Source: Gymnopus androsaceus JB14 (taxonomy: Eukaryota > Basidiomycota > Agaricomycetes > Agaricales > Omphalotaceae). Taken from it: a DNA stretch of 59,729 nt. This document shows positions 42,417 to 52,513 of this stretch, in pieces. The notes under the pieces were generated by a model. The model was not told the origin of the DNA. It saw only the letters and a list, made by a program, of their open reading frames with translations, and ran no database searches. The translations under genes and the position numbers were made by a program. The DNA is taken from contig ML769765.1 in NCBI GenBank assembly GCA_009733575.1, forward strand, positions 1 through 59,729, written 5' to 3'. Numbering within the stretch: the stretch's first letter is position 1; each line of letters starts with the position of its first letter.

Positions 42417-42545
42417 AAGCTTCTTCAACTTCTTCTCTTCAATGAGATGGGAATGTGTGTTTCATGCCCACTGTCATTGCCTTTGTTGTCGTAGCCGCTC
42501 ATCTCAACACAATATAGAAGACAACGAGCCTCTCATAAAGAGCTT
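42417..42545 (+). pseudogene. Copied fragment of the HAM1-like gene start
   Basis: GAAGCTTCTTCAACTTC and then ATGAGATGGGAATGTG lead into CGCTCATCTCAACACAATATAGAAGACAACGAGCCTCT (42495-42532). This parallels, with substitutions, the minus-strand HAM1-like start at 23865-23975 (translated SRSSQHNIEDNEPLI versus RRSSQHNIEENEPLI). The reading frame is lost soon after. A partial duplicate, not a gene. Confidence 0.75.
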
Positions 42546-43828
42546 CTCCGAGCTATATGAGAATAAGTTATTTTCGATGCTATTGAATGATGAGGATCGA
42601 TAGTCTAAGCAAACTCGTTATACACTGACGACAAACTGACGATCCATACGGATATGTGTACGTAGATGAACTGTTCAAGCCTTGGTTCAAGCCCATGACG
42701 CAATGTAACTTTGAACTTTGTGCACGTCTTAAGCATGGGTTCGAGTGTACTGTCCAACTGAGGCCCTTTGTTAGAATCTTCTTTGCAGTGTGCACCCCAA
42801 AATCATTCTTTCCTCTAAATACCCTAAAATTTAACAAGGTATTGTCGAGCTACTGAAATTTTCTCTCCATGTTGGCGGACATACTGTATCTAGTAACTAT
42901 CTAAACTTAGTAGTACTATACTGATTCATGTTGCGAAAACGTGAACCGTAGTCCACCGATCACAACAATTAAAGGAACCGTACAGCTTGCAGACTTGAAG
43001 TAGGAAGAGATTTTTCGAAGACCGTAAATACCAATAAATTGAATAATGACAATGAGGGAAACATAGTACGTACATGCACAAGTGGGAAGGGAAACGGAAA
43101 TGCAAACTTCCGTAGAATAAATTGGTCTTGATATGAAAACACTATCCGAGTTGAAATAACGAGCGTGCTTATAAGATGAGTTCTTGTAGTCCATGAGAAA
43201 ATCAAGAAGTAGATATGATATAGATCTTGTAGACTCATAGGATGAATTCTTGAGTACGAGAGGTAGCGTTCTACTGATTTTGTTTCCCATTCCCTCTTTC
43301 CCTGTCACCACTTGCGCTGCAATCGGTTATCCGCCCGTGCACTCCCGCTGCTTGACTGCCACATAATGACTCTGTTATCCTGCAAGAAACCAAAGGTGTA
43401 ATGATAAAATGTAACTAGTACTCCCGAGTACTTACTACCCGTTGATCTGGTGGCTCTGAAGAATGAATCGCAGCAATATAGTTATGTACACCTGTATTAA
43501 GATATGGATAAATCCCCTAGAAATATCTTACCGACGGCTATTCGGTACTAAAATTTCTAATAACGATAGTGATGAAAGGGTCCGAGCATACTTCGTTGGC
43601 ATCAATGATGTCTGAGGAATCCTACGGGAGCTGCGCGGGCTTCCCGTACATTACTCTACCTCAGTAAGAATTCATTATATCCTCACATCGTCAAATTGGA
43701 CACTGCCGGTCGTTATTACTTGGTTCTATCCGGTTGCCTAAATATTTCAGTCAGTGTTTCACAGTAATGTATTTTGTTTTCAATTGAAGGTGGGCTGTCC
43801 CTAATTTAGTATCCTCTCATTGCTCTTG
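42546..43828. other. 1.3-kb stretch without a recognised gene
   Basis: AT-rich. 43080-43110 (GGGAAGGGAAACGGAAATGCAAAC) resembles units of the GGAAACGG-rich repeats at 45.2-45.5 kb. No gene supported. Confidence 0.4.
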
Positions 43829-43835
43829 TATAAAG
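43829..43835 (+). promoter_or_regulatory. TATA box of the secreted peptide gene
   Basis: TATAAAG 85 nt upstream of the ATG at 43920. Confidence 0.5.
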
Positions 43836-43919
43836 GTGCTTCAAGTCCCCGAAGTAACAACTACCACCATCCATCCATATTCATAATTCTTGACATAACT
43901 TGAACAACAGCCAATTAGC

Positions 43920-44310
43920 ATGTCCCGTTTCTCCAACTTTGTGGTCGTCGTTGCCATGCTCTTGTTCATCCAAGCTAGCGTTATGACTGTACAAGCCATG
44001 CCGAGCTCTGAGCGTCGTACTGTTGCAATCCCCCGGACTTGTAAGTGTTTTGGTCTTCACAAGTTCTTTGATTCGCTGATTGTTCTTCACTACATATCTA
44101 CCTATTTGTAGGTGGACAGGTGAGATCTGGTTGACTTCCAATGTCCGAATGAAACCTAAGCTGACTATTGCTATGAAAAATGTCAATAGGAGCCTCCCTG
44201 TACGTTCTATTCTCCTACTAATACCGCACATACTTTGTCTATAAATGGCTTACTCGGGCTCACTACTTGCAGGCGTTGTAGGAATTGCTTGCTGTGGATC
44301 TGAAGATTGA
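43920..44310 (+). CDS. Small secreted cysteine-rich peptide (58 aa) with microexons
   Basis: Four exons: 43920-44040, 44112-44119 (8 nt), 44190-44199 (10 nt) and 44273-44310 (TGA). Joined they give an unbroken 58-codon frame, and the phase works only if both microexons are included. The first 27 residues are a signal peptide: MSRFSNF, then VVVVAMLLFIQASVMTVQA with likely cleavage after VQA. The mature part is about 31 residues (MPSSERRTVAIPRT, then CGQEPPCVVGIACCGSED) with four cysteines in the pattern C-x5-C-x5-CC. No propeptide or Kex2 dibasic site is obvious apart from ERR. Probably extracellular; no known family recognised. A TATA box precedes it. Confidence 0.7.
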
Positions 44311-45713
44311 ATGTTCGCAGTGTGAAGGAACGTGAGTACTTAATGTTAACATATCTTAATATCTACTCGAGAGTTGAGATGGTTGCTCAGGTATTTTAAC
44401 ACAGTTTCTATGAGGAAGTACGAAGGGCCTGCTCGGAGAGGTTTCTGGGATGATCAGTGGAAATCAGAGAAAATAAACTTTAATACCAATGTACCTAGCA
44501 TGTTTCAAGTTCCAGCGTTGACCTGAATCCGGCGTAGGAAGTAAGTAAGCTAATTTGTTGTAGAAAACGCCAATACGCGTGTACGAGATTTTCGATCATG
44601 TTTTGTTTTTACATCGTCTGATTTTCCGTACTCCGTACTTACTTAGTAGCCGAGAAGATAACTCTAGCTTTGACCCTGTGAGAAAGATTGTGCCCGAAAT
44701 AGTCTGCCCAAAGTATGGCGCCATTTTCGGTAAGCAGGTTAGCCCACATGACCTATAGATAACTTCGGGCTCAAGGCGCGCAAACTTCGGGCCCGCACTC
44801 TAAAGCCTCCTGAACTATTCAAGCACATTGAGTGTAAGCATGCATATGGGCCTGACTGTTATAACTGTCAGAGTGAGGGTCTTGCTTTGCGGGTGCATGC
44901 CAGAATCATTCTTCCCTAGAGTACATACAAGGTAAGTATTTGCCAAGCTACTCAAGAGCTACTAAAAAATCGAGAATCTCTCTCTTTATGTTAAGTAGTA
45001 ATAAAAGTAAGTATACCGATCGTGCTGCGACAACGAAGAAAACCGTAGCCCACGTGGAATCCAGAATTAGTACACCGATCATGACAACGAAAGAAACCGT
45101 ACAACATGCGGAAAGTAGGAAGAGAAACCAGAAAGCAATACCGTCGAGAATGAATACAGGTCGCGGATGAAGAACATTATCGCAAATGGAACCGTGAAGG
45201 GGAGCTTGGTGAATGTAAGTACGGATCATGACGAATAAAACCATACATATTAGTACATACGGAAAGTAGGAAGGGAAACGGAAAGCGAAACTATAACACG
45301 GGGGGATTGGAAGGAAAACGGAAGCGAAACTATAGTACATGCGGAGAGTTCAGAGGGAAAGCGAAACTATAGTTCATGCGGAGAGTTGGAAGGGAAACAG
45401 AAATCGAAACTATACTGTCCACGCGGAAGGGGAACGAAAAGCAAACCATAGTTACATATGGAAAGTGGAAACGGAAACGGAAATGCAAACCATAGAATAA
45501 ATACTGGTCGTGACGGTCATGAAGATGAAAACATGATCACTGAAACAGCGAACCTGCTAGAGGGTGAAGAAGCAGATATTTGAGATGGAAGTTGGTAAGA
45601 TGACCCAAAGGTGATTCTATGACAGCGGATGGAAGGAATGTTATACAAGCTAAAATTAGATACAGCTCCTCTTCGCTCTCTGCATAGGTATCACGACCCA
45701 TAAGTCCGAGCAC
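44311..45713. other. Repeat-rich spacer: two inverted duplications and a purine-rich repeat array
   Basis: 44500-44690 repeats 32700-32870 in reverse. 45000-45260 repeats 27360-27690 in reverse. 45240-45500 contains four to five imperfect units built on CATGCGGAGAGTTGGAAGGGAAACGGAAAGCGAAACTATA (unit of about 45 bp, positions 45330-45410 clearest). No gene supported. Confidence 0.6.
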
Positions 45714-47168
45714 TTAAGCCCAGGGACAGCTGGAAACAAATATGGGAACAACGTATCCAGTCCACAGCACGGGATAATGCATTACTGCAGGGAGGTAATG
45801 ATGATAAACCATATGCGTGAATGTAGTTATGCTCCAGCGACTACGACGACGACGGGGGCACCTTTTGCTAGAGAAAGTTGGAGTGCAAGAGGTTGCAGGA
45901 GGATTTGAAGGAACGGGAGGAGAACTGTGATTTCCAGGATATATGTTGTAGACGTTAATAGTTGGCTTGTTGTTGATAGTTGTATGCTTGTCTCCGTTGA
46001 CTGACTGATATTCGCCACCGTTGATAGTAAAATTTTGACTCCCACTGAAGAAGGTCCCAGCACTAAGCTCATTAGGGATGGGCAGTGAAGGCTATAAGAG
46101 TATGCAAAAAACATTCGGTATAGACAAAGGAAATGAAAAATGAGAGTATCTACCTGAGGGCAAGGTTCACTTTCCAAAGATTCTGTTTCATCCTCGAAAT
46201 TATCATTCATGTCCTTTTCAGAGTCATGCGATGTGGCATGCACATTCAAAGCTTCTTCCTCGTCCTCGAAATCCTCATGCACGACCTTTTCAGACGTGGA
46301 GCTATCTTGAATCATGGTATCATTCCCTATTTCTTTATTCGCTTGAGAACTGGTTTGAGAAGGTATAGAAATGGAATCTACGGGGAGATAATCCCTATAC
46401 AAAGGTTGGCTGGCATATACAATCTAGGGGAAGAACACCTACCGAGGGATGCAGCGTTTCTTCTGTCCAGGGACCACACATTCATGTTCACCCTCCAAGC
46501 ACCTTGTACAGGGATCGGAGTCTGTCTTAAATTCATAGCGAGCTTTGAGAGTTCTGCAAGGCGCACAAGCACCACTGAATGTGGAAAAGGGTCAATTACG
46601 AACAATTCTGCATAAACTGTACGTACGACTTGGATGATTGTGAATCTACGTGCTCCAATATCCCAGTCGGAGCATCCCAGATCCTTACGCTGTCCTCGTG
46701 ATTCTCGTTATTGGGCATGAGGTCGAAATCCGACATGACATCCTCCGGGTTACCATTATCTCTGCTGATCGTGGCCAGGAGAGAGGACGTGAGACACGGT
46801 GGGTCGGGGATTTGGATAGATTCGTGTGGAATAGGAAGAACCGTCGGAGCAGAAGCAGAGTGGCCGTGTTGGCGAGGGGGATCAAGCATACTTTTAGGAT
46901 CCACCGAGTTCTCATTGCCCTTCTTTGGCCGACGCTCAATGTCGCTGAGAAGATTAAAGTTGTTCTTGCTCAATGTGGGAGAAGAAGGAGCACGTATCAG
47001 CGGAGGCGGTGTTGTACATGATGACGAGGAAGAAAGGTAGTGCTCAGACAGTGAATTAGACGGAGTAAAGTAAGGACTGTCCGACGAGAGGGTAGGGGAG
47101 CCAGGGAAGATGAAATTGCTTGGCGTAGATATTGTCATCCGAGTGGGAGGTTGGGGCGCGTCCGTCAT
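45714..47168 (-). CDS. Chimeric Zn2Cys6-type regulator with NFTINGG tail
   Basis: Exons joined in phase: about 46628-47168, a Zn-cluster exon about 46440-46574, an acidic exon about 46155-46400, and a last exon to TAA 45714. The first exon is Ser/Pro-rich (NFIFPGSPTLSSDSPYF, NFNLLSDIERRPKKG), resembling the start of basidiomycete HMG-box regulators but without an HMG box. It ends LEHVDSQSSKSYVQFMQN. Next comes ACAPCRTLKARYEFKTDSDPC, then TRCLEGEHEC, a Zn2Cys6 cluster in which the third cysteine is tyrosine. The tail (FSGSQNFTINGGEYQ) is paralogous to the 26-kb gene. No stops remain after splicing, so it may be expressed. The HMG resemblance is from memory and uncertain. Confidence 0.55.
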
Positions 47169-47239
47169 CACTTTGAGTGCTAGAGGAGAGCAGGAGTAAA
47201 AGGACATCATTTTCCAGTGTCTACGCTCAGATTGGCGAA

Positions 47240-47820
47240 CTACGCACGTCGGGATTGGGTATCACGCGCGCGGCGGCGTTTGTTCTCGCTAGCTATGAAA
47301 GCAAAAAGTTCAGTGTACGCAGCAGCGCGGTTGTTGTGCGCTAGTGTGTCCGCTGGGTCGCTTTTAATAGCCTTTTCGTAATCTTCAATTGCACCAGCAA
47401 AGTTGCCCGCTTTGAATTTGACGTTGCCCGCTTCGCGCGCTATAGCACCCTTCTTCCGATTGATGGAAGCCAATGAATGATTATCGATGTCCTTTTTCAG
47501 AAGAGTGTAGGGAGAATGCAAAGGCGTGTGCGCCACAGAAGGAGAATCAGGACACCCGTATTCTCGGATACGAGCTTCTAATCGTGAGATTTTGTCTTCG
47601 ATTGCTCGAGTCCGAGAAGGGTCGTCCTTGGGCTTACGCTGACATGAGCCACAAGGACGCGCTCCATCGCAGCGAATTTTCAAACGCCTGTATAATGTGC
47701 AGTAATTACACCTAGAGGAATAATTGCTAAGACGTACCTGCAAGTTAAGCATGCCCCCCCTCTCTTCAAAGGCCTTGAAAATCTAGATTCAGGCGCACTT
47801 TGTCCGCCACTAGAAGTCAT
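47240..47820 (-). CDS. Zn2Cys6-type cluster fused to a TPR repeat
   Basis: Two exons: 47738-47820 (ATG 47820, MTSSGGQSAPESRFSRPLKR) and 47240-47698. The joined reading passes through ACLTCRRLKIRCDGARPCGSC, five of the six zinc-cluster cysteines. The usual sixth, which normally follows KDDP, is missing because the sequence continues straight to SRTRAIEDKISRLEARI (coiled-coil linker). The second half is a TPR: GNVKFKAGNFAGAIEDYEKA then IKSDPADTLAHNNRAAAY, and a basic end. Zn-cluster regulators of this type are common in Agaricomycetes; a TPR fusion is unusual and could be a chimera. Role unknown; a DNA-binding defect is possible. Confidence 0.6.
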
Positions 47821-48415
47821 AGAAATCATGGAAGTACAAGAGGAGATTTTTCCAAAACCCAGTTGGAACTTTCACCAAGTCGGAGGCTAAGATCTAACGT
47901 TCCTAATTGGCTACAATAGCATGAAGAGAAAACAATTTCGAGCTGTGTGTACTGTACGTGATTGTTTGTGACAAGAGGGCGGTGCTAGACTCTAGTGAAG
48001 TTCAAGGAGCATCCAAGGAGCATCTCTACTTATTGGTTCTCTGCAGTAAATTTGAGCCAAAAAACTCAAATGTGGACACTGGACCTTGTTTCAAACAAGG
48101 TGGAGCGCTCCTAGCGAAAACTGGCGTGTCGAGCGAAACGTTCTTACTGATTGGTTTCTGTAGTGAATTTAAGCCAGATCAAGTGAAACAAGATATTGTT
48201 CGCAATAGATCTTTTTAGCCAAGTACTGTTGTTCGAGTCCAAAGCGGTGAACTTTACTTGAAGTGGCGCAGTGGGCGCTTGTCCGACACGTGTCAAAATG
48301 GAAAATTTCCGTTTGGGGTTTCAGATAAGCGCGTCCCCAACTCTTCTTCTTCTTCTCCTTCACTCAGGTTTTGTGTATCAAGCGTTCTTTGACGCGTCAT
48401 CGACCAACTCCACTC
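47821..48415. other. Spacer with a 34-bp direct repeat
   Basis: CTACTTATTGGTTCTCTGCA (48026) and TTACTGATTGGTTTCTGTAG (48143) begin two direct copies of about 34 bp (26-27 matches), ending AAATTTGAGCC and GAATTTAAGCC. Serves as the 5' region for the acyltransferase gene. No gene recognised. Confidence 0.45.
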
Positions 48416-50370
48416 ATGGACGCGTTATTTGTGCCTTTAGCAGGCGCTGTAGGTGCTTCTATAGACCAAGTCAAGGTATGAACGTATGACCATTCGATGA
48501 TGAATTGTCGAATTCGTTATCTTCTCTCTTTCTGACTTTTTTTTCTTGCTCTTTCGCTTTTCAGCTCATCTCATGTCTCCTAATTGCCTACCCTCTCGGA
48601 AGCGTCTTTGTGCGCATTCCAGCTTCCAAACCAAATTTGCGCCATCTCTTCAATATTGCCGTCGCTTTAGTCTACTTTTTCCCCATGTTGGGGATGTATA
48701 CTGGCTTTCTGCAGTTATTGGGGGATATTTTGGTCACCTACTTTGTTGCCAGGTTTAGCTCGAGCTCGAAGATGCCTTGGTTTATCTTTGTGTGAGTAAC
48801 GTCTTACCACTTGGATTTGGATTTGGCTGACAGGAAGTTTGTTTTTAAAGGTTCATCTTGGGTCATTTAATGTTCAAGTAAGTGTCTGGAACCTGTAATC
48901 GAACTTCTCTGGTATCTAATTACATCCATCCAGCCACATTATACGGGTCATTTATGAATTTAGCTACGAGACGATGGAAGTAACTGGGCCCCAAATGGTG
49001 CTTACTATGAAGCTCACGACGTTTGCTTGGAACGTCTGGGATGGTCGTCGAGATGAAAAGGTATGTTGTGTAATTATTTGATCCAGAACTGGTTTTACTA
49101 ATGTACATGTATAGGATTTGGACAAATGGCAATTAGAGAAATCCGTCCGCGAGTTTCCCTCTTTGCTCGAGTTCCTCGGATATTCGTACGTCTCCTCCCT
49201 TGACTCTTCGTTGCTATTATCCATCTTCTTTCTCTCCTAGGCTCTACTTCCCCGGTGTCCTAGTCGGTCCATCGCTCGAATTCTCCGACTACATGAACCT
49301 AGTCAACGAACGCGCCTTTACCACTCCAGGCAAGCATCAAGGAGGCCGTCGTCTTCCCGCTGGACGAAAACGTGTCGGATACCGCAAGATGGTTACGGGT
49401 CTAGCTTTCCTCGGTGTATTCGTCGTCTTTGGTGGCTCCAATAACTATTCAGTTATGGTTACTCCGTGGTTTGGTGAGCAGACTTGGATAAAAAGGTTAG
49501 TTGTGCTCTTGCTCCTCGAACGTGCGCGAATAACTCCGCTCTTTCTTATTTAGGGTTCTCTTGGCTCAACTTTACGGCACCTGCGAGCGAACGAAATACT
49601 ACGCCGTCTGGACTCTCACTGAAGGTGCCAGTATCCTCACCGGGTACGGTTTCACAGGATATACACCTTCAGGCCAATCGACCTGGACCGGAGCAGCGAA
49701 TGTCATCCCTATGGTAATCGAGTTCCCAAGCAACTTCAAGGTTTTGTTGGACTCGTGGAATATGAAGGCTAATGTATGGTTGAGGGAGTGTGTGTATAAG
49801 AGGGTTACGCCGAAAGGACAGAAACCTGGGTTCTGGAGTAGCATGTTGACGTTTGGGACTAGTGCTTTCTGGGTACGGCCGACCGTTTTTTATTGTTCCT
49901 TGATCTAAAACATTTCTGTTTTGTAGCATGGTGCGCAGATCGGGTACTACCTAACCTTCCTCATGGGTGGATTCATCACTAGCGCCGCCCGTCTCGTACG
50001 CCTAAACATCCGTCCGCTCTTCCTCCCCGCCGACGGTCAACCCACAACCACCACTAAGCGCATCTACGACCTCGTAGGTTCTCTCACCGCGCTCGTAGTC
50101 CTCAACTACGTCGCGTCCCCGTTCATGCTCCTCACTTGGAGCGACTCCATTACCGGCTGGATGCGTTTGGGGTGGTACGGACATATTATTGTCGGGGGTG
50201 GGTTGGTGTTCTTTTATGCTGGTGGAACAAAGGTCTGCAGGGGGTTGCAGAAGAAGCAGGGGGTGGAGATGAAGAAGAAGGAAGCGGGATCTGCGGTTGG
50301 GACACCCGTTACCGAGAAGACGTTCCAGCTTCCACCGGGGATTGATAAGGTCATTCCTCCGCCCAAGTAG
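48416..50370 (+). CDS. ALE1: MBOAT lysophospholipid acyltransferase (ALE1/LPT1 type)
   Basis: ER multispan enzyme that re-acylates lysophospholipids. Eight exons, all in phase: 48416-48475, 48565-48791, 48851-48877, 48934-49060, 49115-49185, 49241-49495, 49554-49872 and 49927-50370 (TAG). It starts MDALFVPLAGAVGASIDQVK. Family landmarks are EVTGPQMVLTMKLTTFAWNV, YFPGVLVGPSLEFSDYMNLV, WNMKANVWLRECVYKRV (conserved asparagine region) and AFWHGAQIGYYLTF, with the catalytic histidine right at the exon 7/8 joint. The remaining hydrophobic helices and a basic Lys-rich C-terminus (KKQGVEMKKKE) follow, as expected for ER retention. Full-length and apparently functional. Tail to tail with the 50494-51606 gene. 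Confidence 0.9.
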
Positions 50371-50493
50371 GTGCGCTGGTAGCGTTGGTCTAGCTTTGGC
50401 GGAAAAGTGAATCCCTGACGTCGAAGGGAAGATAAAAGTATGCCTCTGTGCGGCGTAGGCGACTATATTGCTTAACGAACTAGTTATACTTGG

Positions 50494-51606
50494 CTACTGA
50501 TAATTCACATTGATTCTTGCGCTTGCACTTTTGGGTGATTTAGGACCGTATTGATGTAATAAGTATTGTGGTTTTTGGAAGAGAATATTCATACTACTTG
50601 ACGTTCGAGTCTGAGTCTTGCTCCTCGACATGTTAACGTCCGAATTGGGTCCTTCTCGCTGACGGTGAGTCAGTTCTGCGTTATTCATTCTCTCGAGTTC
50701 CCGTTCATCAAACATTTTCTTAAGCTTCTTCGTAAACTCCTCATCTGACAATCCCAATGGGAAAAGATTTACTACCGCGCTCTGCTTGAGACCAGGTAGG
50801 AGGAGCCAATCTGTCCATACTTTACCGGAATGAGAAGAATATTCATGCACAATCGGATAGGGATAGCAAACATACCAGTGTCGAAGAAGGACTACACCTT
50901 TTTGTTGTTGAGCGCTATCACTACTTCGAAGTTCCTTCAAGACTGTATCTATTTCCTCACGCTGAAATGTGACGCGTTGATCATTGACGAATGCAGAATG
51001 AAAAACAAAATGTACCTCTTTCTTGAGACCTTTACTCTCGAAATATTCGACAAGGCCGAGTAAGAGAAGCGTGACAAATGTTTCCGCGACTATCAAACCA
51101 AACCACTGAGGAGATGTATAACGCCTAGTACGACAAAAGTACTCACAGATCATCATCCCACTCATCGTTGACGCTCCGCTTTCCCCGCATGGGACCGCCA
51201 GTGCAAGCGAAAATGGAGTAGGCGCAGTATACTTTGCATCTTCCAGCAGTTGATAATGCCTCTGCAGATCCATCTCCACAACACGGAATGAACTGGTATT
51301 GACTAATATACCGTAGACTTTCTTTATACCGGACGCTGACGCCGCAGACTGGATAGTATACTGTATTTGTTTCATTGAACACTGAATAAAAACGGCCCAC
51401 GACTTACCCGAAAGCTCAGCAAAGAATTGGGCCCAGCTGTCGCGATCTATGATTGTTTTCGTCTCAAAAATGACCAGCAAGCGTAGGTTGGTTAAGCAAC
51501 ACTGCGTAAAAGTCAGTAGAGGACTCGTTGACCCTTTGAGCTCGCTTACTTGATGAATTTTGCCGCGGTTGGTGATATCATTCAATTCTATATTAGCTTC
51601 TGCCAT
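50494..51606 (-). CDS. Hypothetical protein, possible nuclease-like fold
   Basis: The open frame is continuous from ATG 51606 (MAEANIELNDITNRGKIHQ), but GTAAGC...GCAG (about 51550-51505) and GTAAGT...ACAG (about 51410-51364) look like introns that happen to be open. The N-terminal domain contains RLLVIFETKTIIDRDSWAQF then VYGILVNTSSFRVVEMD. The E-x-K with a following strand-helix pattern recalls PD-(D/E)XK nuclease folds, though this is inference only. A hydrophobic IVAETFVTLLLLGLVEYF segment may be part of the core. The C-terminus is Ser/Arg-rich. No named family recognised. Confidence 0.5.
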   Translation of the reverse strand: MAEANIELNDITNRGKIHQVSELKGSTSPLLTFTQCCLTNLRLLVIFETKTIIDRDSWAQFFAELSGKSWAVFIQCSMKQIQYTIQSAASASGIKKVYGILVNTSSFRVVEMDLQRHYQLLEDAKYTAPTPFSLALAVPCGESGASTMSGMMICEYFCRTRRYTSPQWFGLIVAETFVTLLLLGLVEYFESKGLKKEVHFVFHSAFVNDQRVTFQREEIDTVLKELRSSDSAQQQKGVVLLRHWYVCYPYPIVHEYSSHSGKVWTDWLLLPGLKQSAVVNLFPLGLSDEEFTKKLKKMFDERELERMNNAELTHRQREGPNSDVNMSRSKTQTRTSSSMNILFQKPQYLLHQYGPKSPKSASARINVNYQ

Positions 51607-51854
51607 ATTGATTATTCGCCCTTGGAATAGCGCTAGTGTATGGGTAATGACCTACGAAACAAGGTACAACGATCAGATGAAATGGGCTTCAAGGGTAGAG
51701 CAAAACGATTTAGATATCACGGTCATATAGCTCACTGGCGTTCATATTATAGCAGGTATTCCAAAAGATTGTAATGCGCGATACGCTGCATGCATAGCTT
51801 GAGAATGGAATTCCCAAGGGAGGTGACAAGTTTGAAAGCGAAAGGTAGGAAAGT
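51607..51854. other. Short spacer with decayed coding continuation
   Basis: On the minus strand, +1 relative to the frame of the split ORF, codons read HLPWEFHSQAMHAAYRALQS (about 51780-51840), so the neighbouring ORF probably continues here after a one-base shift. Confidence 0.4.
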
Positions 51855-52513
51855 CCTCAGTGTTCTCGAATGGATATGGTGAAGAAAAACGGGTAGGCAC
51901 GAGGGATTTTTTTTTGCAAACCTTCCATGGTTTGGCTCCAGAACGCCAATTGGAAGATCAAGTCGGCGGCGTGGTCTTCGTCGGACGCCTTTTAGGCCCC
52001 AGAAGCTCCTACTGAACCTTGCCCGGCCTGACGCCCTAAATGACGCTATGATCTCGGCCTAATTGACACTATTTCGGACAAGGATTGTCACGTGAATTTC
52101 CAAAAATTGCGCGATGAGCGCCGAAAATCTCAGAAATCCAAAAATATTGCCTTATACTTATCAGAATACCTGATTCATGCTTCTCCAGACACCTCCAAGG
52201 AACGTTACCATCCAAAACTGATCCAAAAGGGTACAAAATTTCGGTTCGGCGCTGGTGCGCCAGCTCAAATGACGCTATGGCGGACATGGATTCAGGTTTT
52301 GGGCACTAAATGACGCTATAATAAGACAAGGATTTCGCTGAAATCTGACCCAAAATGACGCTATTTCGGGCAAGGTTCTGCAGGAGCTTCTGGGGGCCTC
52401 GCCTTTTGAAGGCTGTCAAGGATTTGCTCAAAGGTGAAGTCTGTTAACCTTAATCGTTTTATCTTCTGTGCTTCGTCGTTTTCTTCTAAAAAGCGCTTCA
52501 AGGTCGAGTTCAT
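51855..52513 (-). pseudogene. Hypothetical ORF split by a hAT-type MITE
   Basis: The minus-strand ORF starts at ATG 52513 (MNSTLKRFLEENDEAQKIKR) and reads to FEQILDSLQKA at 52408. The MITE interrupts it there. Beyond the element the same frame resumes as SDEDHAADLIFQLAFWSQTM (51993 downward) when one copy of the 8-bp duplication is discounted. A TGA occurs near 51855, and a +1 frame continues. No known family. Both sides are clearly protein-like, so this is a gene recently broken by insertion. Confidence 0.6.
51994..52399. mobile_element. 406-bp hAT-type MITE with 8-bp TSD
   Basis: Ends AGGCCCCAGAAGCTCCT and AGGCCCCCAGAAGCTCCT (inverted, about 34 bp with a few mismatches). Target duplication CGCCTTTT is perfect at 51986-51993 and 52400-52407, the 8-bp length typical of hAT. 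TGACGCTAT recurs five times inside, often with GACAAGG next to it. No coding capacity. Confidence 0.85.

Noticed and set aside
45240..45500. CRISPR-like array
   Set aside because: The repeats are imperfect and contiguous with no unique spacers, and the genome is eukaryotic.
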